Origin: Aspidiotus rigidus
Lineage: Eukaryota > Arthropoda > Insecta > Hemiptera > Diaspididae
NCBI GenBank assembly: GCA_035079385.1
Contig: JAVHKY010000030.1
Coordinates: forward strand, 6,363,001 to 6,427,000
Direction of reading: 5' to 3'
Length of the DNA: 64,000 nucleotides
Position numbers and translations under genes: made by a program. Under the pieces are notes generated by a model. It was given only the letters and a program-made list of their open reading frames with translations, did no database searches and was not told where the DNA came from. Positions 54,486 to 64,000 of this stretch are shown one piece after another. Every line of letters begins with the position of its first letter. Position 1 is the first letter of the stretch.

Positions 54486-57400
54486 GCCACAAATCGCTAA
54501 CCGTTCGAGATAGATTAAAAATTCAAACGGCATTGGATCGAGGGCGTCGAGACGCACCTTGAACACCTTATTTGAACCATATATTCCATGAACCTTTTTT
54601 GAACCATATATTCCATGAACCTTTTTTGAACCATATATTCCATGAACATTTTTTGAACCAAATATTCCATGAATCACATTTTTGGCCACAAATCGCTAAC
54701 CGTTCGAGATAGGTTAAAAATTCAAACGGCGTTGGATCGAGGGCGTCGAGACACACCTTGAACACCTTATTTGAACCATATATTCCACGAACCTTTTTTG
54801 AACCATATATTCCATGAACATTTTTTGAACCAAATATTCCATGAATCACATTTTGCGCCACAAATCGCTAACCGTTCGAGATAGGTTAAAAACTCAAACG
54901 GCATTGGATCAAGGGCGTCGAGACGCACCTTGAACACCTTATTTGAACCATATATTCCACGAACCTTTTTTGAACCATATATTCCATGAACATTTTTTGA
55001 ACCAAATATTCCATGAATCACATTTTTCGCCACAAATCGCTAACCGTTCGAGATAGGTTAAAAATTCAAACGGCGTTGGATCGAAGTCGTCGAGACGCAC
55101 CCAGAACATCTTATTTGAACCATATATTCCACGAACCTTTTTTGAACAATATATTCCATGAACATTTTTTGAACCAAATATTCCATGAATCACATTTTTC
55201 GCCACAAATCGCTAACCGTTCGAGATAGATTAAAAATTCAAACGGCATTGGATCGAGGGCGTCGAGACGCACCTTGAACACCTTATTTGAACCATATATT
55301 CCATGAACCTTTTTTGAACCATATATTCCATGAACCTTTTTTGAACCATATATTCCATGAACATTTTTTGAACCAAATATTCCATGAATCACATTTTTCG
55401 CCACAAATCGCTAACCGTTCGAGATAGATTAAAAATTCAAACGGCATTGGATCGAGGGCGTCGAGACGCACCTTGAACACCTTATTTGAACCATATATTC
55501 CATGAACCTTTTTTGAACCATATATTCCATGAACCTTTTTTGAACCATATATTCCATGAACATTTTTTGAACCAAATATTCCATGAATCACATTTTTGGC
55601 CACAAATCGCTAACCGTTCGAGATAGGTTAAAAATTCAAACGGCGTTGGATCGAGGGCGTCGAGACACACCTTGAACACCTTATTTGAACCATATATTCC
55701 ACGAACCTTTTTTGAACCATATATTCCATGAACATTTTTTGAACCAAATATTCCATGAATCACATTTTGCGCCACAAATCGCTAACCGTTCGAGATAGGT
55801 TAAAAACTCAAACGGCATTGGATCAAGGGCGTCGAGACGCACCTTGAACACCTTATTTGAACCATATATTCCACGAACCTTTTTTGAACCATATATTCCA
55901 TGAACATTTTTTGAACCAAATATTCCATGAATCACATTTTTCGCCACAAATCGCTAACCGTTCGAGATAGGTTAAAAATTCAAACGGCGTTGGATCGAAG
56001 TCGTCGAGACGCACCCAGAACATCTTATTTGAACCATATATTCCACGAACCTTTTTTGAACAATATATTCCATGAACATTTTTTGAACCAAATATTCCAT
56101 GAATCACATTTTTCGCCACAAATCGCTAACCGTTCGAGATAGATTAAAAATTCAAACGGCATTGGATCGAGGGCGTCGAGACGCACCTTGAACACCTTAT
56201 TTGAACCATATATTCCATGAACCTTTTTTGAACCATATATTCCATGGACATTTTTTGAACCAAATATTCCATGAATCACATTTTTGGCCACAAATCGCTA
56301 ACCGTTCGAGATATGTTAAAAATTCAAACGGCATTGGATCAAGGGCGTCGAGACGCACCATGAACACCTTATTTGAACCATATATTCCACGAAGCTTTTT
56401 TGAACCATATATTCCATGAACATTTTTTGAACCAAATATTCCATGAATCACATTTTTGGCCACAAATCGCTAACCGTTCGAGATAGGTTAAAAATTCAAA
56501 CGGCTTTGGATCGAGGGCGTCGAGACACACCTTGAACACCTTATTTGAACCATATATTCCACGAACCTTTTTTGAACCATATATTCCATGAACATTTTTT
56601 GAACCAAATATTCCATGAATCACATTTTGCGCCACAAATCGCTAACCGTTCGAGATAGGTTAAAAACTCAAACGGCATTGGATCAAGGGCGTCCAGACGC
56701 ACCTTGAACACCTTATTTGAACCATATATTCCATGAACATTTTTTGAACCAAATATTCCATGAATCACATTTTTGGCCACAAATCGCTAACCGTTCGAGA
56801 TGGGTTAAAATCTCAAACGGAATTGGATCAAGGGCGTCGAGACGAACCTTGAACACCTTATTTGAACCATATATTCCACGAACCTTTTTTGAACCATATA
56901 TTCCATGAACATTTTTTGAACCAAATATTCCATGAATCACATTTTTGGCCACAAATCGCTAACCGTTCGAGATAGGTTAAGAACTCAAACGGCGTTGGAT
57001 CGAGGTCTTTGAGACGCACCATGAACACCTTATTTGAACCATATATTCCACGAACCTTTTTTGAAGCATGTATTCCATGAACATTTTTTGAACCAAATAT
57101 TCCATGAATCACAATTTTGGCCACAAATCGCTAACCGTTCGAGATAGGTTAAAAATTCAAACGGCGTTGGATCCAGGGCGTCGAGGTACACCTTGAACAC
57201 CTTATTTGAACCATATATTCCATGAACCTTTTTTGAACCATATATTCCATGAACATTTTTTGAACCAAATATTCCATGAATCACATTTTTGGCCACAAAT
57301 CGCTAACCGTTCGAGATAGGTTAAAAACTCAAACGGCATTGGATCAAGGGCGTCGAGACGAACCTTGAACACCTTATTTGAACCATATATTCCACGAACC

Positions 57401-58920
57401 TTTTTTGAACCATATATTCCATGAACATTTTATGAACCAAATATTCCATGAATCACATTTTTCGCCACAAATCGCTAACCGTTCGAGATAGATTAAAAAT
57501 TCAAACGGCATTGGATCGAGGGCGTCGAGACGCACCTTGAACACCTTATTTGAACCATATATTCCATGAACCTTTTTTGAACCATATATTCCATGAACCT
57601 TTTTTGAACCATATATTCCATGAACATTTTTTGAACCAAATATTCCATGAATCACATTTTTGGCCACAAATCGCTAACCGTTCGAGATAGGTTAAAAACT
57701 CAAACGGCATTGGATCAAGGGCGTCGAGACGAACCTTGAACACCTTATTTGAACCATATATTCCACGAACCTTTTTTGAACCATATATTCCATGAACATT
57801 TTATGAACCAAATATTCCATGAATCACATTTTTCGCCACAAATCGCTAACCGTTCGAGATAGATTAAAAATTCAAACGGCATTGGATCGAGGGCGTCGAG
57901 ACGCACCTTGAACACCTTATTTGAACCATATATTCCATGAACCTTTTTTGAACCATATATTCCATGAACCTTTTTTGAACCATATATTCCATGAACATTT
58001 TTTGAACCAAATATTCCATGAATCACATTTTTGGCCACAAATCGCTAACCGTTCGAGATAGGTTAAAAATTCAAACGGCGTTGGATCAAGGGCGTCGAGA
58101 CACACCTTGAACACCTTATTTGAACCATATATTCCACGAACCTTTTTTGAACCATATATTCCATGAACATTTTTTGAACCAAATATTCCATGAATCACAT
58201 TTTGCGCCACAAATCGCTAACCGTTCGAGATAGGTTAAAAACTCAAACGGCATTGGATCAAGGGCGTCGAGACGCACCTTGAACACCTTATTTGAACCAT
58301 ATATTCCACGAACCTTTTTTGAACCATATATTCCATGAACATTTTTTGAACCAAATATTCCATGAATCACATTTTTCGCCACAAATCGCTAACCGTTCGA
58401 GATAGGTTAAAAATTCAAACGGCGTTGGATCGAAGTCGTCGAGACGCACCCAGAACATCTTATTTGAACCATATATTCCACGAACCTTTTTTGAACAATA
58501 TATTCCATGAACATTTTTTGAACCAAATATTCCATGAATCACATTTTTCGCCACAAATCGCTAACCGTTCGAGATAGATTAAAAATTCAAACGGCATTGG
58601 ATCGAGGGCGTCGAGACGCACCTTGAACACCTTATTTGAACCATATATTCCATGAACCTTTTTTGAACCATATATTCCATGAACCTTTTTTGAACCATAT
58701 ATTCCATGAACATTTTTTGAACCAAATATTCCATGAATCACATTTTTCGCCACAAATCGCTAACCGTTCGAGATAGATTAAAAATTCAAACGGCATTGGA
58801 TCGAGGGCGTCGAGACGCACCTTGAACACCTTATTTGAACCATATATTCCATGAACCTTTTTTGAACCATATATTCCATGAACCTTTTTTGAACCATATA
58901 TTCCATGAATCACATTTTTC
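54486..58920. repeat. 25-mer HOR, copy 1, 4,435 bp
   Basis: The order is p4 a b i p4 p4 a b i p3 r a (b/m,145) n o y fk p4 fk p4 a b i p4 p(172). It aligns with 58,921-63,382 at an offset of 4,435 bases. Shared markers are ggctttgg in the a before the hybrid, gaagcatgtatt in o and ggatcc in y. The last p monomer (58,749-58,920) has lost one subrepeat by fusion of its third and fourth copies. The second copy keeps all four. Confidence 0.93.
56631..56775. repeat. 145-bp b/m hybrid monomer
   Basis: It has a b head with gtccagac and only two subrepeats. The three-subrepeat form of the same hybrid is at 53,626-53,797, so the subrepeat was lost after the hybrid formed. Confidence 0.92.
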
Positions 58921-61900
58921 GCCACAAATCGCTAACCGTTCGAGATAGATTAAAAATTCAAACGGCATTGGATCGAGGGCGTCGAGACGCACCTTGAACA
59001 CCTTATTTGAACCATATATTCCATGAACCTTTTTTGAACCATATATTCCATGAACCTTTTTTGAACCATATATTCCATGAACATTTTTTGAACCAAATAT
59101 TCCATGAATCACATTTTTGGCCACAAATCGCTAACCGTTCGAGATAGGTTAAAAATTCAAACGGCGTTGGATCGAGGGCGTCGAGACACACCTTGAACAC
59201 CTTATTTGAACCATATATTCCACGAACCTTTTTTGAACCATATATTCCATGAACATTTTTTGAACCAAATATTCCATGAATCACATTTTGCGCCACAAAT
59301 CGCTAACCGTTCGAGATAGGTTAAAAACTCAAACGGCATTGGATCAAGGGCGTCGAGACGCACCTTGAACACCTTATTTGAACCATATATTCCACGAACC
59401 TTTTTTGAACCATATATTCCATGAACATTTTTTGAACCAAATATTCCATGAATCACATTTTTCGCCACAAATCGCTAACCGTTCGAGATAGGTTAAAAAT
59501 TCAAACGGCGTTGGATCGAAGTCGTCGAGACGCACCCAGAACATCTTATTTGAACCATATATTCCACGAACCTTTTTTGAACAATATATTCCATGAACAT
59601 TTTTTGAACCAAATATTCCATGAATCACATTTTTCGCCACAAATCGCTAACCGTTCGAGATAGATTAAAAATTCAAACGGCATTGGATCGAGGGCGTCGA
59701 GACGCACCTTGAACACCTTATTTGAACCATATATTCCATGAACCTTTTTTGAACCATATATTCCATGAACCTTTTTTGAACCATATATTCCATGAACATT
59801 TTTTGAACCAAATATTCCATGAATCACATTTTTCGCCACAAATCGCTAACCGTTCGAGATAGATTAAAAATTCAAACGGCATTGGATCGAGGGCGTCGAG
59901 ACGCACCTTGAACACCTTATTTGAACCATATATTCCATGAACCTTTTTTGAACCATATATTCCATGAACCTTTTTTGAACCATATATTCCATGAACATTT
60001 TTTGAACCAAATATTCCATGAATCACATTTTTGGCCACAAATCGCTAACCGTTCGAGATAGGTTAAAAATTCAAACGGCGTTGGATCGAGGGCGTCGAGA
60101 CACACCTTGAACACCTTATTTGAACCATATATTCCACGAACCTTTTTTGAACCATATATTCCATGAACATTTTTTGAACCAAATATTCCATGAATCACAT
60201 TTTGCGCCACAAATCGCTAACCGTTCGAGATAGGTTAAAAACTCAAACGGCATTGGATCAAGGGCGTCGAGACGCACCTTGAACACCTTATTTGAACCAT
60301 ATATTCCACGAACCTTTTTTGAACCATATATTCCATGAACATTTTTTGAACCAAATATTCCATGAATCACATTTTTCGCCACAAATCGCTAACCGTTCGA
60401 GATAGGTTAAAAATTCAAACGGCGTTGGATCGAAGTCGTCGAGACGCACCCAGAACATCTTATTTGAACCATATATTCCACGAACCTTTTTTGAACAATA
60501 TATTCCATGAACATTTTTTGAACCAAATATTCCATGAATCACATTTTTCGCCACAAATCGCTAACCGTTCGAGATAGATTAAAAATTCAAACGGCATTGG
60601 ATCGAGGGCGTCGAGACGCACCTTGAACACCTTATTTGAACCATATATTCCATGAACCTTTTTTGAACCATATATTCCATGGACATTTTTTGAACCAAAT
60701 ATTCCATGAATCACATTTTTGGCCACAAATCGCTAACCGTTCGAGATATGTTAAAAATTCAAACGGCATTGGATCAAGGGCGTCGAGACGCACCATGAAC
60801 ACCTTATTTGAACCATATATTCCACGAAGCTTTTTTGAACCATATATTCCATGAACATTTTTTGAACCAAATATTCCATGAATCACATTTTTGGCCACAA
60901 ATCGCTAACCGTTCGAGATAGGTTAAAAATTCAAACGGCTTTGGATCGAGGGCGTCGAGACACACCTTGAACACCTTATTTGAACCATATATTCCACGAA
61001 CCTTTTTTGAACCATATATTCCATGAACATTTTTTGAACCAAATATTCCATGAATCACATTTTGCGCCACAAATCGCTAACCGTTCGAGATAGGTTAAAA
61101 ACTCAAACGGCATTGGATCAAGGGCGTCCAGACGCACCTTGAACACCTTATTTGAACCATATATTCCATGAACATTTTTTGAACCAAATATTCCATGAAT
61201 CACATTTTTGGCCACAAATCGCTAACCGTTCGAGATGGGTTAAAATCTCAAACGGAATTGGATCAAGGGCGTCGAGACGAACCTTGAACACCTTATTTGA
61301 ACCATATATTCCACGAACCTTTTTTGAACCATATATTCCATGAACATTTTTTGAACCAAATATTCCATGAATCACATTTTTGGCCACAAATCGCTAACCG
61401 TTCGAGATAGGTTAAGAACTCAAACGGCGTTGGATCGAGGTCTTTGAGACGCACCATGAACACCTTATTTGAACCATATATTCCACGAACCTTTTTTGAA
61501 GCATGTATTCCATGAACATTTTTTGAACCAAATATTCCATGAATCACAATTTTGGCCACAAATCGCTAACCGTTCGAGATAGGTTAAAAATTCAAACGGC
61601 GTTGGATCCAGGGCGTCGAGGTACACCTTGAACACCTTATTTGAACCATATATTCCATGAACCTTTTTTGAACCATATATTCCATGAACATTTTTTGAAC
61701 CAAATATTCCATGAATCACATTTTTGGCCACAAATCGCTAACCGTTCGAGATAGGTTAAAAACTCAAACGGCATTGGATCAAGGGCGTCGAGACGAACCT
61801 TGAACACCTTATTTGAACCATATATTCCACGAACCTTTTTTGAACCATATATTCCATGAACATTTTATGAACCAAATATTCCATGAATCACATTTTTCGC

Positions 61901-63382
61901 CACAAATCGCTAACCGTTCGAGATAGATTAAAAATTCAAACGGCATTGGATCGAGGGCGTCGAGACGCACCTTGAACACCTTATTTGAACCATATATTCC
62001 ATGAACCTTTTTTGAACCATATATTCCATGAACCTTTTTTGAACCATATATTCCATGAACATTTTTTGAACCAAATATTCCATGAATCACATTTTTGGCC
62101 ACAAATCGCTAACCGTTCGAGATAGGTTAAAAACTCAAACGGCATTGGATCAAGGGCGTCGAGACGAACCTTGAACACCTTATTTGAACCATATATTCCA
62201 CGAACCTTTTTTGAACCATATATTCCATGAACATTTTATGAACCAAATATTCCATGAATCACATTTTTCGCCACAAATCGCTAACCGTTCGAGATAGATT
62301 AAAAATTCAAACGGCATTGGATCGAGGGCGTCGAGACGCACCTTGAACACCTTATTTGAACCATATATTCCATGAACCTTTTTTGAACCATATATTCCAT
62401 GAACCTTTTTTGAACCATATATTCCATGAACATTTTTTGAACCAAATATTCCATGAATCACATTTTTGGCCACAAATCGCTAACCGTTCGAGATAGGTTA
62501 AAAATTCAAACGGCGTTGGATCAAGGGCGTCGAGACACACCTTGAACACCTTATTTGAACCATATATTCCACGAACCTTTTTTGAACCATATATTCCATG
62601 AACATTTTTTGAACCAAATATTCCATGAATCACATTTTGCGCCACAAATCGCTAACCGTTCGAGATAGGTTAAAAACTCAAACGGCATTGGATCAAGGGC
62701 GTCGAGACGCACCTTGAACACCTTATTTGAACCATATATTCCACGAACCTTTTTTGAACCATATATTCCATGAACATTTTTTGAACCAAATATTCCATGA
62801 ATCACATTTTTCGCCACAAATCGCTAACCGTTCGAGATAGGTTAAAAATTCAAACGGCGTTGGATCGAAGTCGTCGAGACGCACCCAGAACATCTTATTT
62901 GAACCATATATTCCACGAACCTTTTTTGAACAATATATTCCATGAACATTTTTTGAACCAAATATTCCATGAATCACATTTTTCGCCACAAATCGCTAAC
63001 CGTTCGAGATAGATTAAAAATTCAAACGGCATTGGATCGAGGGCGTCGAGACGCACCTTGAACACCTTATTTGAACCATATATTCCATGAACCTTTTTTG
63101 AACCATATATTCCATGAACCTTTTTTGAACCATATATTCCATGAACATTTTTTGAACCAAATATTCCATGAATCACATTTTTCGCCACAAATCGCTAACC
63201 GTTCGAGATAGATTAAAAATTCAAACGGCATTGGATCGAGGGCGTCGAGACGCACCTTGAACACCTTATTTGAACCATATATTCCATGAACCTTTTTTGA
63301 ACCATATATTCCATGAACCTTTTTTGAACCATATATTCCATGAACATTTTTTGAACCAAATATTCCATGAATCACATTTTTG
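58921..63382. repeat. 25-mer HOR, copy 2, 4,462 bp
   Basis: The monomer order is the same as at 54,486-58,920, but it ends with a full 199-bp p4, so it is 27 bp longer. Ten 199-bp monomers were gained and lost in pairs across these two copies, mostly by duplication of p4 and fk p4 pairs. The copies look identical elsewhere by eye, which suggests recent duplication or gene-conversion-like homogenisation. Confidence 0.92.
61066..61210. repeat. 145-bp b/m hybrid monomer, second copy
   Basis: It is identical in structure to 56,631-56,775, 4,435 bases to the right. Confidence 0.92.
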
Positions 63383-64000
63383 GCCACAAATCGCTAACCG
63401 TTCGAGATAGGTTAAAAATTCAAACGGCGTTGGATCGAGGGCGTCGAGACACACCTTGAACACCTTATTTGAACCATATATTCCACGAACCTTTTTTGAA
63501 CCATATATTCCATGAACATTTTTTGAACCAAATATTCCATGAATCACATTTTGCGCCACAAATCGCTAACCGTTCGAGATAGGTTAAAAACTCAAACGGC
63601 ATTGGATCAAGGGCGTCGAGACGCACCTTGAACACCTTATTTGAACCATATATTCCACGAACCTTTTTTGAACCATATATTCCATGAACATTTTTTGAAC
63701 CAAATATTCCATGAATCACATTTTTCGCCACAAATCGCTAACCGTTCGAGATAGGTTAAAAATTCAAACGGCGTTGGATCGAAGTCGTCGAGACGCACCC
63801 AGAACATCTTATTTGAACCATATATTCCACGAACCTTTTTTGAACAATATATTCCATGAACATTTTTTGAACCAAATATTCCATGAATCACATTTTTCGC
63901 CACAAATCGCTAACCTTTCGAGATAGATTAAAAATTCAAACGGCATTGGATCGAGGGCGTCGAGACGCACCTTGAACACCTTATTTGAACCATATATTCC
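63383..64000. repeat. Right-edge partial HOR: a b i and a partial p
   Basis: Three complete monomers and 102 bases of a fourth follow the second 25-mer. Their order matches 55,599 onward and 60,034 onward, so the array continues into another p4-rich unit beyond the window. A private change aacctttcgag occurs near 63,914, inside the otherwise nearly invariant head block. Confidence 0.88.

Larger units (their letters stand above)
1894..63382. repeat. 199-bp monomers with four 27-bp subrepeats (42 copies)
   Basis: Each has the agattaaaa head (family p or h) and an extra ttgaaccatatattccatga subrepeat. They end at 2092, 4699, 5414, 7333, 9080, 9795, 11714, 12429, 13144, 14891, 17471, 19734, 21653, 23690, 26297, 28216, 30968, 32688, 35295, 36010, 37757, 38472, 39875, 40590, 42509, 44600, 48583, 51018, 52421, 54684, 55399, 55598, 57662, 58033, 58748, 59119, 59834, 60033, 62097, 62468, 63183 and 63382. 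No other family has four subrepeats, so a single origin is likely. Confidence 0.93.
1..64000. repeat. Satellite DNA array, 172-bp monomer, continuous across the window
   Basis: The motif gccacaaatcgctaacc, or a one-base variant, recurs every 172, 199 or 145 bases from position 2 to 63,899, always in the same orientation. Step lengths are 317 x 172, 42 x 199 and 7 x 145. Family diagnostics are: a gagacacacc; b ctcaaacggcattggatcaa then gacgcacc; b2 agggtaaaaactc; c ggtcttcgag; d ggtctttgag with aaaactc; e agattaaaa with gaactatat; f gacgaacc with aaaactc; g gttagatcgaggacgtc; h gtcgatacgc; i cacccagaacatc; j gaatacc with gaacatatttt; k gaagtcatcg with caccctgaac; l aattcaaacggcattgg with gaatacc; m gatgcatcgagggagtcc; n gatgggttaaaatctc; o ggttaagaactc; p agattaaaa with gtcgagacgc; q ggttaagaattc; r gatatgttaaaa; y gtcgaggtacacc. 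p4 denotes the 199-bp form of p and p3 its 172-bp form. pk and fk are p or f heads with a ttttatgaacc tail. I know of no protein product. The chromosomal role (centromere, subtelomere or knob) is inferred only. Confidence 0.99.

Noticed and set aside
42682..63382. Near-identical multi-kilobase copies as assembly artefacts
   Set aside because: Not fully excluded. However, the copies differ at single sites (45,980) and by one subrepeat (58,749-58,920), and the junctions are hybrid or out-of-context monomers, which fits real duplication better. Read depth and spanning reads would settle it.
84..63926. Hundreds of overlapping short ORFs, about 88 codons on the minus strand (periodic GSKKVHGIY / WNIWFKKGS) and 63-106 codons on the plus strand (NHIFHEPFL)
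   Set aside because: They follow from the 27-bp subrepeat, which is divisible by 3 and free of stops in several frames. Successive ORFs overlap by about 95 bases and change frame because 172 is not divisible by 3. Many need GTG starts, there is no ribosome-binding or splice context, and g and other families break the frame. I call none as genes.
1..64000. CRISPR array
   Set aside because: The repeats are contiguous 172-bp monomers with internal 27-bp repeats. There are no unique spacers and no cas genes.
1..64000. rDNA, 5S or tRNA gene cluster
   Set aside because: I saw no A-box/B-box promoter pair, no cloverleaf-like segment and no ribosomal RNA motif in the monomer.
1..64000. Transposon or retroelement remnants, or telomere-type repeats, within the array
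   Set aside because: The monomer phase is never interrupted, and no long terminal repeats, target-site duplications or TTTAGGG/TTAGGG runs were seen.
1..64000. Assignment to a named 172-bp satellite such as Tyba of Rhynchospora
   Set aside because: Only the monomer length agrees. I cannot compare sequences here, and many unrelated satellites have lengths near 170 bp. A similarity search of the 172-bp consensus against plant repeat libraries would decide.

Overview
This window is satellite DNA from end to end. I see no credible gene, RNA gene, transposon or unique sequence in its 64,000 bases. It is an unbroken head-to-tail array of one 172-bp monomer family, all in the same orientation. Taking each monomer from its 'gccac' start, bases 2-63,898 hold 366 complete monomers: 317 of 172 bp, 42 of 199 bp and 7 of 145 bp. 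These lengths sum exactly to 63,897. One extra base lies at the left edge and a 102-bp partial monomer at the right edge. The array runs off both ends of the window.

Each monomer has two parts. The head is about 73 bp, roughly half G+C and dense in CpG. The tail is about 99 bp, roughly 29% G+C by my hand count, and contains a 27-bp tandem subrepeat (core ttgaaccatatattcca) in three copies. All monomer length variation comes from gaining or losing one 27-bp subrepeat, giving 199 bp (four copies) or 145 bp (two copies). I found no other indel.

The monomers fall into about 18 recognisable families, named a to r plus y here from short diagnostic motifs. They recur in a conserved order and build nested higher-order repeats (HORs) of variable length. 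Bases 1-32,688 consist of HORs that end in the 199-bp family h. They include a 30-mer (5,241 bp), 25-mer (4,381 bp), 18-mer, 28-mer, 11-mer, 27-mer, 11-mer, 16-mer and 10-mer. Bases 32,689-44,600 are built from 12- to 14-monomer units (2,118 and 2,462 bp). Bases 42,682-50,647 are a 3,983-bp tandem duplication. Bases 49,960-52,765 are a 1,403-bp tandem duplication. Bases 54,486-63,382 are a 25-monomer tandem duplication of 4,435 and 4,462 bp. Hybrid monomers mark the recombination junctions.

Organism: a eukaryote. The nucleosome-sized monomer, the HOR structure and the many CpG-to-TpG/CpA differences suggest methylated heterochromatin, such as a centromeric, pericentromeric or subtelomeric block. 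Style and composition look plant-like to me, but I cannot identify the species or the named satellite family. No gene interaction can be described. The biology here is the array architecture and its recombination history.
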